From positions 1 through 64,000 of the forward strand of contig JAJZWU010000001.1 in assembly GCA_021846515.1 (NCBI GenBank): a stretch of 64,000 nt of DNA. Reading direction: 5' to 3'. The notes below the pieces were generated by a model. It searched no databases. It had not been told where the DNA came from and saw only the letters and a program-made list of their open reading frames with translations. Both the position numbers and the translations under genes were made by a program. Every line of letters starts with the position of its first letter. Within the stretch, counting starts at the first letter, position 1. Origin of the DNA: Actinomycetes bacterium. Its GTDB lineage: Bacteria; Actinomycetota; Acidimicrobiia; Acidimicrobiales; JAMCPL01. Positions 9,495 to 19,519 of this stretch are shown here, piece by piece.

Positions 9495-11015
9495 TCAGGA
9501 TCGCATCCAACATCCTGCGTACTCCTTCGCCAGTCCAATATCTTCAAGTTGCTCCAGACAAAGCGATACACGGCCAACAGAGCTACCCAATCGCATGACG
9601 ATCTCATCAAGAGTTAGCGGGTAAACGCTCAATTGCTCCAACGCGGAATAGAGAACACCCTCCTCTATACCGGGGAGTCTGGCATGCCCCTCCAGCCTGG
9701 AGCTTATCTCATCACAATTAGGTACCATATGATCCCGCCCAGCATGATCTTGATACGCTCCATCCTTGGAACTGGGATCACTGGCAACTGGCAATGGACA
9801 AGAAACAGTTTGACGCTTGGAACCTGGGCATCCCATACTGACAGCCGGCATTTTGTTGGATACTTTCCCCTCTTCATGGCCCGATCCGCTACCTACAACC
9901 GTAGATCTAAGCAAGTCTATGATGTCATCCGCTCCTGTAACCAGATGCGCCCTTCTGGATTTGATCAGTTCGTTACAACCATGCGATGCCAGTGAGGTAA
10001 CTGCACCCGGTACAGCAGCTACAGGAATATCACGGATTTCCGCCTGATGCACCGTATGGAGTGAGCCGCCCTCGGCATGGCTCTCCACTACTACAACGAG
10101 GGATGACATTGCCGCCATGATCCTGTTCCTTGCGACAAAACGCCATCTTGAGGCGGGCATACCAGGTGGAAGCTCTGAAATTACCACTCCGCAGGAGGTC
10201 GCAGCACGAAAAATATCCTGGTTTTTAGCAGGATACGATATATCAGGACCGCCGGCCATAACCGCCACCACGCTGCCACATTTATCCACCGGCACATCCT
10301 CGTGTATAATCCCATCTACCGAATTGTTATACACTGGCAAACTATGACTATCAGGGTTGCAACTGCCATAAGAGCCCTCATGGTCATCAGGACAAGAGCG
10401 AGCATCAGAGCCGGGAATAGCATCAAAGGTGTCATTTTCACCAGAGCTCGACAGGTTGCCAAAGTCGGTGTTGCCGTAGGTATCAGATTGATCAGCAACC
10501 TGGCTACCAGATAGCAATCTACGAATTGCATCTACAGCCCCCCGATGAGCAGCCGCGTCTATGCCGGCAGCCAATCCTGACACCACGGTAATACCTGCCT
10601 GAGCAAGTGCAAAGCCAATCTCGTAAGCTATCTTCATGCCGTAAGGGCTCGCTGATCTGGTACCGACAACACATACCATCTGGGTACGATTAAGTACCGT
10701 AGGATCTCCGTTATAAAATATCACTGCAGGAGCATTCCCATCGAAGCGCAATCTGGAGGGGTAATAAGCAGTATTGAGCGTTTCTATGCCGACACCAGAA
10801 TTATCACAAATTCTCCGCAACCCTTCAAGGACATCCGGACCGCACTTACCCTTCCATCGTTGCGCATAAGTTGCCGTATACTCTCCCTTATCTATAGCCT
10901 GCAGGAGAGATAAGGGGTCAGTGCATCCATCAAACATGATCCGCAACCTTGTTGGAGTCATCCCCTGCAGGGACGCAAGCACACCTGCTGCCATTGACTG
11001 TTCTGAAATACTCAT
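9495..11015 (-). CDS. dprA: DNA processing protein DprA (likely native start MSISEQ at 11015; ORF extends to 11198 through a 24-aa tandem repeat)
   Basis: VGTRSASPYGMKIAYEIGFALAQAGITVVSGLAAGIDAAAHRGA, ISYPAKN, ISELPPG, FVARNRIMAAMSSLVVVVE Rossmann/DprA core. Confidence 0.92.
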   Translation of the reverse strand: MSISEQSMAAGVLASLQGMTPTRLRIMFDGCTDPLSLLQAIDKGEYTATYAQRWKGKCGPDVLEGLRRICDNSGVGIETLNTAYYPSRLRFDGNAPAVIFYNGDPTVLNRTQMVCVVGTRSASPYGMKIAYEIGFALAQAGITVVSGLAAGIDAAAHRGAVDAIRRLLSGSQVADQSDTYGNTDFGNLSSSGENDTFDAIPGSDARSCPDDHEGSYGSCNPDSHSLPVYNNSVDGIIHEDVPVDKCGSVVAVMAGGPDISYPAKNQDIFRAATSCGVVISELPPGMPASRWRFVARNRIMAAMSSLVVVVESHAEGGSLHTVHQAEIRDIPVAAVPGAVTSLASHGCNELIKSRRAHLVTGADDIIDLLRSTVVGSGSGHEEGKVSNKMPAVSMGCPGSKRQTVSCPLPVASDPSSKDGAYQDHAGRDHMVPNCDEISSRLEGHARLPGIEEGVLYSALEQLSVYPLTLDEIVMRLGSSVGRVSLCLEQLEDIGLAKEYAGCWMRS

Positions 11016-11191
11016 CTTGACCGCTCCCGATCGGATAGGTTGGCCATGCCTTGTAACGGTACATGTAGATGTTCCACAAATCCACATCTTGACCGCTCCC
11101 GATCGGATAGGTTGGCCATGCCTTGTAACGGTACATGTAGATGTTCCACAAATCCACATCTTGACCGCTCCCGATCGGATAGGTTGGCCAT
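11013..11191. repeat. 72-bp tandem repeat, 2 full copies plus ~35-bp partial third copy
   Basis: CATCTTGACCGCTCCCGATCGGATAGGTTGGCCAT... recurs at 11013, 11085 and 11157 (exact 72-bp period). Confidence 0.97.
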
Positions 11192-11226
11192 ACTGCAATT
11201 TGGTAGCAATTCGGTATCTGGATTGT

Positions 11227-12759
11227 TCATCTTAACTGCTCCGCATTGAACATTGCCCGAGCTGCTCTTAGTTGCAACGCTTCAGCCACATGTTCCACCT
11301 TGACAGGTGGATTCTCTCCTGCCAGGTCGGCAATGGTAAGGGCCACTCTACGCACACTATCCATCCCTCTTGCTGAAAGGACACCGCTTCTGAGTCTACG
11401 CTCTATCAATCCCATCGCCTCGGGAGTCAGCGGAGCAAGTTGTTCAAGCGCCCAAGATGGAATACGCGAGTTGCAGGCTACTCCCCTGTCGCGTGCAATC
11501 TCACGCGCCATACTGACTCGAAAGGCTACAATACTGCTTGGTTCTCCCGGAGCTATTGAGAGCAACTCATCTACCTGGGGTTTGGCAAGAGATATACTGA
11601 GATCGAAGCGGTCGAGTAACGGACCCGACAACCTTGCAAGATACCGCTCTCTCGCGCTCCTCGAACATCTACAACTACCCGGAGTCATTCCCTCCCCGCA
11701 GGGACATGGGTTTGTAGCCGCCACAAGCAGAAACCTCGCCGGCAACACTGCAGACACCTTAGCCCTGCTAATCCGCACCAATCCATCTTCAAGCGGCTCA
11801 CGTAATGAATCCAATACGATCCTGGGAAACTCACCAAGCTCATCTAAAAACAGCACCCCCAAATGGGCCAGTGAAATCTCACCCGGTCGCAACCAAGAGC
11901 TGCCTCCCCCTACAATCGAAACGGAGGTGGCAGTATGATGAGGGGCTCGCAAGGAGGGGCGTGAAGGCAGGACATCCCATTCCACCGGCGATCCTGATGC
12001 CGAATATATACGAGCCACTTCCAACGACTCATCGTAACTCAATGATGGCAACACTCCCGGTAGCCTGCTGGCAAGCATAGTCTTTCCGGAGCCTGGAGGA
12101 CCCACCATAAGTAGATGGTGCCCTCCCGCCGCCGCTATCTCGACTGCCCGCCTCCCCACTGCTTGGCCTCTTACATCCGCAAGATCAAGGTAACAGCCGT
12201 TTATACCAGCATCCACTATCTGGGAACCGTCAATAGATTCAGTCGCACTCCACTCCTCCTCGCCCTTCAATGCCCTCACCAACTGCTTTAACGAGGTTGC
12301 ACCGTGTACCTCCCTCGTCGGAATAACAGAAGCCTCTCTAAGACACGATGCCGGCACTACCGCTTTAGTTGCATCGCAGGCACTTACAAGAGAGATCACT
12401 CCGGGGAACTCGCGAAGGGATCCATCGAGGCCGAGTTCACCAAAAAAAGAGTGCCCCTCCACTAGGGCACGGTCAACCTGGCCACTGGCCGCTAACATAC
12501 CTATAGCAATCGGCAGGTCCAGCGCTGCACCTGCTTTTCGTACGGCAGAGGGGGCCAGATTAACCGTTACCCGATTGCTACACCATTTGAAGCCGCTTGT
12601 AAGCAATGCTGCCCTTACCCGATCGCGTGACTCTCTTACTGCCGCATCCGGTAAACCAACAATATTGAATCCCGGGATACCACTGGAAATATGCACCTCA
12701 ACCGATACTGGACTCCCATCCACTCCAAGAAGTATCGCCGAAGGAATACTGGCTATCAT
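11227..12759 (-). CDS. YifB/ComM-family Mg-chelatase-like AAA+ ATPase
   Basis: PGFNIVGLPDAAVRESRDRVRAAL, GPPGSGKTMLASRLPGVLP, FRAPHHT-like LRAPHHTATSVSIVGGG, GEISLAHLGVLFLDELGEF, AATNPCPCG. Confidence 0.95.
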   Translation of the reverse strand: MIASIPSAILLGVDGSPVSVEVHISSGIPGFNIVGLPDAAVRESRDRVRAALLTSGFKWCSNRVTVNLAPSAVRKAGAALDLPIAIGMLAASGQVDRALVEGHSFFGELGLDGSLREFPGVISLVSACDATKAVVPASCLREASVIPTREVHGATSLKQLVRALKGEEEWSATESIDGSQIVDAGINGCYLDLADVRGQAVGRRAVEIAAAGGHHLLMVGPPGSGKTMLASRLPGVLPSLSYDESLEVARIYSASGSPVEWDVLPSRPSLRAPHHTATSVSIVGGGSSWLRPGEISLAHLGVLFLDELGEFPRIVLDSLREPLEDGLVRISRAKVSAVLPARFLLVAATNPCPCGEGMTPGSCRCSRSARERYLARLSGPLLDRFDLSISLAKPQVDELLSIAPGEPSSIVAFRVSMAREIARDRGVACNSRIPSWALEQLAPLTPEAMGLIERRLRSGVLSARGMDSVRRVALTIADLAGENPPVKVEHVAEALQLRAARAMFNAEQLR

Positions 12760-13269
12760 CTCTGTCTCCTTACCTACTTAACCAACTATTTGCAGCACCC
12801 GTCAGCCTGACAACGAAGAGAACCCGATATGCCACTTGTCGCAAAAATTCTTCGAACGAGGACAGCGAACAATCTCGCCGGCAGATAATACACGTACTGC
12901 ATATATCAAGGAGGGCTCGAATTCCAGCATAAAAATGTCACAGCGCCACAACAATCTCTCATGTAACAGAGCCAAGAGCCGGCACATTTTCAACACCTCA
13001 TGAGCATGGAGCCACTCGACGCACACTCATGCAAGAAAGTATATAAAGGGGTTGTATCGCTTAAATTAATTAAGGGGCAGATTGACCGGCTTACGTAGAG
13101 TAGATACGTCACGCACATAGATTGATGGCAACATATTCTCTGTATCAGGATGGAGATTCAAGCGTTGATTGTACTTACACTACGATAGCCTGGATATTCG
13201 CCAAGATTCCCAAGATTCGCCAAGTTCCAGGCTGCAAGGGGAAAGTCATGAAGGTGCTCGGCAGCTCGG

Positions 13270-13776
13270 CTATTCGCCAATATCTCCCAAGTTCCAGACA
13301 CCGCGCTGGAGGCGAGCAGCTTCATTTGCCATGAAGTCGACCATTTCGTTCATCTCATCTCCGGCATGCCCTTTCGTCCAAGAAAACTCCACAACAAGCG
13401 GACCATCCAACGCCAGTTCCAAGAGCGGTTCCCATAGATCACGATTCGCGACCGGATGTCCTTTTGAGTTCCTCCACTGCCGCTTCATCCATCCCTCCCA
13501 CCACTTGAAATTAAAACAATTCACCAAGTAAGAAGAGTCGCTTATAATAACAGCCTTAGCCTCGTGTCCATCGAGATTCTTGGTCAGCCACTCCAATGCC
13601 TCCAAAGCCGCCGTCACTTCCATCCTCTGGTTGGTTGTTAATTTCTCGGCACCGCTTGCTGATGAACCACCTTGTATCGCCCATGCCCATCCCCCTGGGC
13701 CTGGATTGCCAAGACATGAACCATCTGTGTATATTACCGTTGAAGCTGCCTTATCATGCGCCGATAACTCCGGCAT
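13270..13776 (-). CDS. rnhA: Ribonuclease HI
   Basis: VIYTDGSCLGNPGPGGWAW, MEVTAALEALEWL, ISDSSYLVNC, WTKGHAGDEMNEMVD. Confidence 0.94.
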   Translation of the reverse strand: MPELSAHDKAASTVIYTDGSCLGNPGPGGWAWAIQGGSSASGAEKLTTNQRMEVTAALEALEWLTKNLDGHEAKAVIISDSSYLVNCFNFKWWEGWMKRQWRNSKGHPVANRDLWEPLLELALDGPLVVEFSWTKGHAGDEMNEMVDFMANEAARLQRGVWNLGDIGE

Positions 13777-13959
13777 CTATCGACATCCCCGTCTGTACAT
13801 GGCACACACGCATGCAGAGACAGGCACTACCTGCTTACGCCCCATAACGGACAAGGCCATACGCTTACATCCACTGTCTCGATAATGCATCTGATCATGC
13901 ACTTGCAACCATCCTTGTGTGTAGACATTACAGTGATAAGGATTATACTATAAATCATT

Positions 13960-16662
13960 GTGTTGTTTGACGGTATTTCGCACCAGCTCCCAGATATAGA
14001 CCCCCAAGAGACTGAAGAGTGGTTGGACTCTTTTGATGCCGTCGTCGGTAGAGAGGGACGTGGACGTGCCCGCTTCTTGCTTATGAAGCTGCTTGAGCGT
14101 GCCCGGACAAGACAGGTCGATTTCCCGGCAACTCTATCTACGCCATACGTGAACACAATAGCCAAGGATCAAGAACCCTGGTTCCCGGGAGATGAATACC
14201 TGGAAAGGCGTATCAGGGCATATATACGATGGAATGCTGCCGTTATGGTTACACGGGCAAACACTCGAAACGAGGGAATAGGTGGCCATCTATCCACCTA
14301 TGCGAGTTCGGCATCTCTGTATGAAGTTGGATTCAACCATTTTTTTAGAGGGAAGTCTGATGGGGGCTTTGGTGATCAAGTCTTTTTCCAGGGACATGCA
14401 TCTCCGGGAATATATGCCCGCGCATTCGTAGAAGGACGACTAACTGAAGAGGAAATGGACAACTTTAGGTCGGAAGTAGGCAAGAAGGGATTACCCAGTT
14501 ATCCACATCCGCGCCTCATGCCTGATTTCTGGGAATTCCCTACGGTATCAATGGGACTTGGGCCCATGCTGGCTATTTACCAAGCTCATATCAACCGCTA
14601 CATGTTAAATCGCGAGTTGGTAGATACTTCCGGTGCAAGGGTGTGGGCATTCGTGGGAGATGGAGAAATGGACGAGCCTGAAGCCCTGGCGGCACTGGGC
14701 GTAGCAGGCAGAGAGCATCTAAACAATCTTATCTTCGTGGTGAACTGCAACCTGCAAAGATTGGATGGCCCGGTCAGGGGGAATGGGAAAATTGTCCAGG
14801 AGTTGGAAGCAGTATTTAGAGGGTCAGGGTGGAACGTTATAAAAGTCATATGGGGGTCAAAGTGGGATGAGCTACTGGCCAGAGACATAGATGGTGTCCT
14901 GCTGGACAAGATGAACACCACACCGGATGGAGAATTCCAAAAATACGCAACCGAATCCGGTGCATATATCAGGGAACATTTCTTTGGGCCTGATCCGCGA
15001 CTCCAAAAAATGGTAGAGCATCTAAGCGACGAGGATCTGCAGAACCTGCCAAGGGGTGGACATGACTACAAAAAACTATATGCTGCATACAAGTTGGCCA
15101 CAGAGGAACGCGAAATGCCGACTGCCATCCTTGCAAAGACAATCAAAGGTTGGACACTGGGACCGGAAATAGAAGCCAGAAATGCTACCCACCAAATAAA
15201 AAAGATGAGCCACACACAATTAACTGCGCTTAGAGAGAGGCTGCACCTAGAAGAGGAAATACCTGACAGTATGCTGGAAAGTGAGTCGCCACCTTATTAC
15301 AGGCCTCCTGAAGGTTCCCCTGCCTATGAGTATATGATGGCGCGACGCAAAATAACAGCAGGACCGATACCACAAAGGATAGTACGTCCACGAACAATAA
15401 ATCGTCCAAAAGAGTCTGCATTCGATGACCTCCTAGCCGGATCAAACGGTCAACCGGTCTCAACTACCATGGTATTTGCCAGGCTGTTACGCAACCTTGT
15501 CAGAGATCCAGAAATAGGCCGCCTATTGGTTCCGATAGTGCCGGACGAAGCCAGAACCTTCGGATTGGAACCGCTTATCTCTGAAATCAAGATATACGCC
15601 CCTGAAGGTCAGCACTACACACCAGTTGATGCAGGGTTACTTTTATCTTACGCTGAGTCAAAGGATGGGCAAATCCTGGAAGAGGGAATAACCGAAGCTG
15701 GGGCAATGGCATCGTTTACCAGCCTGGCTACATCCTATGCGACCTGGGGACAACCTATGATACCCATAATGCTCTTTTACTCTATGTTTGGCTTTCAACG
15801 GGCAGGTGACATAACGTGGCTGATGGGAGATATCCGCGCTCGGGGTATTCTGGCAGGGTGCACCGCCGGACGTACTACGTTACAGGGTGAAGGATTGCAG
15901 CATGATGATGGTCATTCGCCACTGCTTGCCTCCGTAAATCCAGCATGCAATATTTACGATCCCGCATTCTCCTATGAGATCGCCGCTATCATGAAGCACG
16001 CCATAGAGTCGATCTTGGATACAGAGGCAAAAGATACATTTTTTTATCTAACTCTCTACAACGAGAACTACCCCATGGAAGCGTTGCCGGAAGGTAGTGA
16101 CAGAGAAGCCATACTGGAAGGAGCCATCAAGGGAACGTACCGTTATGCAAGCTGCGATAATCCAATGGCTACACTGCTCTTCTCTGGAGTAATGAACCAA
16201 GAAGTCATGAAAGCAAGAGATATGCTCGCCTCACAGTGGAATATCAATACTGATGTGTTTTCCGTGACGTCATACTCTTCACTTAGAAGAGAGGCGCTGG
16301 CAGTAGAACGATATAATATGCTGCATCCCGAAGAGCCGGCACAATCTGCATATATAACTGACCAACTTGCCGGATCACAAGGACCAGTCATCGCGGTAAC
16401 CGATTATGTAAGAGCAGTGCCCGACCAAGTGTCCAGATGGATACCCGAAGGAAGACAATTTATATCTCTAGGAACTGACGGCTTTGGCAGGTCGGATACG
16501 AGGACCGCATTACGAAGTTATTTTGAGACAGATGCCCAACATATAGTAATAGCAGTATTATACGCCCTGGCAAAGAATGGCGATATGCTCATGAGCGAAG
16601 TATCTCGCGCAATAGAACAGTATGGTGTTGCTACCGACCCACAGGCACCATGGGAAATTTGA
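13960..16662 (+). CDS. aceE: Pyruvate dehydrogenase E1 component, homodimeric type
   Basis: Full-length 900 aa; GHLSTYASSASLYEVGFNHFFRG, VWAFVGDGEMDEPEALAAL...NCNLQRLDGPVRGNGKIVQELE, EGLQHDDGHSPLLAS. Confidence 0.97.
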   Translation: MLFDGISHQLPDIDPQETEEWLDSFDAVVGREGRGRARFLLMKLLERARTRQVDFPATLSTPYVNTIAKDQEPWFPGDEYLERRIRAYIRWNAAVMVTRANTRNEGIGGHLSTYASSASLYEVGFNHFFRGKSDGGFGDQVFFQGHASPGIYARAFVEGRLTEEEMDNFRSEVGKKGLPSYPHPRLMPDFWEFPTVSMGLGPMLAIYQAHINRYMLNRELVDTSGARVWAFVGDGEMDEPEALAALGVAGREHLNNLIFVVNCNLQRLDGPVRGNGKIVQELEAVFRGSGWNVIKVIWGSKWDELLARDIDGVLLDKMNTTPDGEFQKYATESGAYIREHFFGPDPRLQKMVEHLSDEDLQNLPRGGHDYKKLYAAYKLATEEREMPTAILAKTIKGWTLGPEIEARNATHQIKKMSHTQLTALRERLHLEEEIPDSMLESESPPYYRPPEGSPAYEYMMARRKITAGPIPQRIVRPRTINRPKESAFDDLLAGSNGQPVSTTMVFARLLRNLVRDPEIGRLLVPIVPDEARTFGLEPLISEIKIYAPEGQHYTPVDAGLLLSYAESKDGQILEEGITEAGAMASFTSLATSYATWGQPMIPIMLFYSMFGFQRAGDITWLMGDIRARGILAGCTAGRTTLQGEGLQHDDGHSPLLASVNPACNIYDPAFSYEIAAIMKHAIESILDTEAKDTFFYLTLYNENYPMEALPEGSDREAILEGAIKGTYRYASCDNPMATLLFSGVMNQEVMKARDMLASQWNINTDVFSVTSYSSLRREALAVERYNMLHPEEPAQSAYITDQLAGSQGPVIAVTDYVRAVPDQVSRWIPEGRQFISLGTDGFGRSDTRTALRSYFETDAQHIVIAVLYALAKNGDMLMSEVSRAIEQYGVATDPQAPWEI

Positions 16663-16732
16663 CAGCAGCAGATCTTAGAGATAACTTCACTGTAATGGGA
16701 ATGAACTATATATTCAAACGACCACGATCAAA

Positions 16733-18304
16733 TTGAGTTACATAGCCAATCACGCCAAAGATAATCCAGACAAGCCAGCAATCATTACTTCTTGGAATGG
16801 AGATGTGATGACCTATGGGAAATTGGATACAAGATCGTCACGCCTTGCCAATTTAATGGATCGTAGGGGAATTGAAGAGGGCTCAAACGTAGCCATGTGG
16901 ATGAAGAATGGATCGCAATTCCTGGAAGTCGCTTGGGCTGCGCAGCGATCAGGAAAGTATTACACCCCCCTATCCACCAGGCTCACACCCACTGAAGCTG
17001 CATACATCATCTCTGATTGCGATGCCAGCGTGCTCGTAGTATCTGAAGAATTGGTAGATAACGCTATGGAGGCACTCAAGATACTGAACAGGGAATACAG
17101 TGGGCAGAAAAACATCAAAGTGAAATTAGTTGCAGGAACAGCTGATTATTACGATGTTTTTGAATCGTACGAGAAACTGATAGAGGGAGAAGAAGCCCTT
17201 CCTGCCCATAAGGAGAAGGAGGGTCAGGACATGCTCTATTCTTCAGGCACCACCGGAAAACCAAAGGGTGTACGACTTCCCCTTCCTCAAGGACCTATAG
17301 GAAGTCCCAGCCCGGTGGAGATGGTTGCTCAAGGCCTTTATGGCATAAATAGTTCTTCTATCTATCTTTCACCTGCACCGTTATATCACGCTGCGCCACT
17401 ACAATTCACTATGGCTGCACTGCGAATCGGTGCTACCGCTGTAATAATGGATAAGTTCGATCCGCTTGATTTCCTTCGTGCCATTGAAGACCACAAGGTA
17501 ACCCATACACAGGTAGTACCTACCATGATGGTCCGACTGGCAAAGATGCCGGTGGAGATTCACTCGCAATTCGATACTTCTACCCTACAATACATGTTGC
17601 ACGCGGCTGCTCCATGCCCTGTAGACACTAAAAAGCAGATCATTGAATGGATGGGGCCAATAGTATACGAATATTATGCTGGAACTGAACGCAACGGATT
17701 CTGCGCGATAGATTCAAATGAATGGCTTGCACATCCGGGGTCGGTAGGCAGGTCGTTGATAGGTAAAGTGCATATCCTGGATGAAGATGGTAATAATCTC
17801 CCCCCAGGCAAGACCGGTACAATCTATTTCGAGAGTGCAATGCCATTTGAATACTACAAGGATCCAGATAAAACCGCTTCCAGTAGAAGCAAGGAGGGCT
17901 GGACTACGTTGGGCGATATTGGACACCTGGATGACGAGGGCTACCTGTATCTCACTGACCGCAAGGCATTTATGATAGTCACCGGAGGCGTAAATGTATA
18001 TCCCCAAGAGGCAGAAAACCTATTGATTACACATCCTGCCGTCGTGGATGCCGCTGTGTTCGGCATACCGAACGACGACTTTGGAGAGGAAGTAAAGGCT
18101 GTGGTACAGCCCGCCAATATGGATGAAGCAGGTCCGGAGCTGGAAGCTACGCTGATAGCTTATCTCAAGACAAAATTGGCAGATGTTAAATGCCCCAGGT
18201 CTATAGATTTTGAAGCCGAACTACCCAGGGCACCAAATGGGAAACTGTACAAGCAGCAATTGCGCGACAGATACTGGGAAGGTAAACAGTCAAGGATCAT
18301 CTGA
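16733..18304 (+). CDS. Acyl-CoA synthetase (AMP-forming)
   Basis: YSSGTTGKPKGVRLP, YYAGTERNGF, GDIGHLDDEGYLYLTDR, PRAPNGKLYKQQLRD; TTG start in track. Confidence 0.93.
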   Translation: MSYIANHAKDNPDKPAIITSWNGDVMTYGKLDTRSSRLANLMDRRGIEEGSNVAMWMKNGSQFLEVAWAAQRSGKYYTPLSTRLTPTEAAYIISDCDASVLVVSEELVDNAMEALKILNREYSGQKNIKVKLVAGTADYYDVFESYEKLIEGEEALPAHKEKEGQDMLYSSGTTGKPKGVRLPLPQGPIGSPSPVEMVAQGLYGINSSSIYLSPAPLYHAAPLQFTMAALRIGATAVIMDKFDPLDFLRAIEDHKVTHTQVVPTMMVRLAKMPVEIHSQFDTSTLQYMLHAAAPCPVDTKKQIIEWMGPIVYEYYAGTERNGFCAIDSNEWLAHPGSVGRSLIGKVHILDEDGNNLPPGKTGTIYFESAMPFEYYKDPDKTASSRSKEGWTTLGDIGHLDDEGYLYLTDRKAFMIVTGGVNVYPQEAENLLITHPAVVDAAVFGIPNDDFGEEVKAVVQPANMDEAGPELEATLIAYLKTKLADVKCPRSIDFEAELPRAPNGKLYKQQLRDRYWEGKQSRII

Positions 18305-18412
18305 TCTGCCACCAGGAACAATGTAATAAAAATGACACGCACCGGACGTTTTGATTACGCCCATATAGCCTTTTGCACAAAATAAGCACAAACCGTGTAA
18401 TCATCGCCACAT

Positions 18413-18423
18413 TATGATATAAT
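18413..18423 (+). promoter_or_regulatory. Candidate extended -10 promoter (TATGATATAAT) upstream of LRV protein gene
   Basis: TGATATAAT matches extended -10; ~30 nt upstream of a GTG start preceded by AAGGAGAG; no good -35. Confidence 0.4.
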
Positions 18424-18452
18424 AACTAATAGGAGTAAAAAAGGAGAGAAAA

Positions 18453-19505
18453 GTGGCGTTGGGCATATGGAGCCATCCTAAGCTGGACAGTAAGCTGAAT
18501 GGAGAAAGCTTAACTGCAAAAATCTCCGAAACAAATGGTAATGGCGCCACTGGAAGCTACACCGAAGCACCAAGTAATATTCCAGCTCTGAACAGCCTAA
18601 TAAAGCGCATTCTCGATCCAGATGCAAAGAAGAGAAAGCTTGCAGCCAGTGAGCGCAATCTCCATCCATTCATGCAGGCATATCTGGCATTAGATAGTGA
18701 CGAAAAAGTGCGTACAGAATTGGGGGCAAATCCGACTATAGAACCAGGCGTTCTTACTTATCTGGCTCACGACCAGAGCGAAGAGGTAAGGGTAAAAGTT
18801 GCAGCTAATCGTAACATTACTTCAGATATCCTTGTTGAAATGGCTGAGGATGACTCATTCAATGTCCTTGCAACAGTTGCCAAAAGTGCCATGTGCACGA
18901 CCAATGTTCTTGCATACCTGGCAAACAGTCCCAGCAGAGAGGTAAGAGCAGCGGTAGCGGCCAATCAACAGACAGGTCCATCTACTCTTGCCGTGCTCGG
19001 AGAAGACGATTCGGCTGCCGTACGTCTGCAGGTAGCCAGAAATGACCATACACCTGAACATACTCTGGCAGAATTGGCAGGCGATGAAGATAGGGCAGTC
19101 AGAATGGCTGTATACAGCAATCCATCCAGCTCTGACGAGATTCGTAATAAGATAGAAAACTACTCAGTTACCCTCTCTAAGCTGCATCCCGCACTTGATC
19201 CTGCCAGCGATCCTGACTCGCTGGCGGCAATGGCTACCAACGAGAACTGGGTGATACGTCAAGGTGTCGCAATGAACAAATCAGCGCCAAAAGACTTACT
19301 GGCCGATCTGGCCAAAGACCCAAACTGGATGGTACGAAGAGGGGTAGCATCCAACGTAGCAGCTACTGAATCTATACTTGCAGACTTGACGCACGATACC
19401 AATAAGGAAGTAATCCAGGCAGTCGCAGATAATCCAGCTGCAACCAAAGAAATCGTCGAGCTGGCTCTAGCTGCTCTCTCCGCTACATTGAATCCACACA
19501 AGTAG
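18453..19505 (+). CDS. Leucine-rich repeat variant (LRV/HEAT-like) repeat protein
   Basis: ~24-aa repeats: ...LAHDQSEEVRVKVAANRNITSDILVEMAEDDSFNVLATVAKS..., SREVRAAVAANQQTGPSTLAVLGEDDSAAVRLQVARN. Confidence 0.82.
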   Translation: MALGIWSHPKLDSKLNGESLTAKISETNGNGATGSYTEAPSNIPALNSLIKRILDPDAKKRKLAASERNLHPFMQAYLALDSDEKVRTELGANPTIEPGVLTYLAHDQSEEVRVKVAANRNITSDILVEMAEDDSFNVLATVAKSAMCTTNVLAYLANSPSREVRAAVAANQQTGPSTLAVLGEDDSAAVRLQVARNDHTPEHTLAELAGDEDRAVRMAVYSNPSSSDEIRNKIENYSVTLSKLHPALDPASDPDSLAAMATNENWVIRQGVAMNKSAPKDLLADLAKDPNWMVRRGVASNVAATESILADLTHDTNKEVIQAVADNPAATKEIVELALAALSATLNPHK

Positions 19506-19519
19506 CCAACTTCTATAAA

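Noticed and set aside
10921-11249. Plus- and minus-strand ORFs (e.g. 10921..11235, 11012..11230) with repeated peptides over the dprA start
   Set aside because: They are alternative frames of the 72-bp tandem repeat; dprA frame explains the region.
12802-13026. 74-aa minus-strand ORF upstream of yifB, where yraN is often found
   Set aside because: Translation (MCVEWLHAHEVLKMCRLL...) has no YraN motifs or other recognisable family; no support as a gene.
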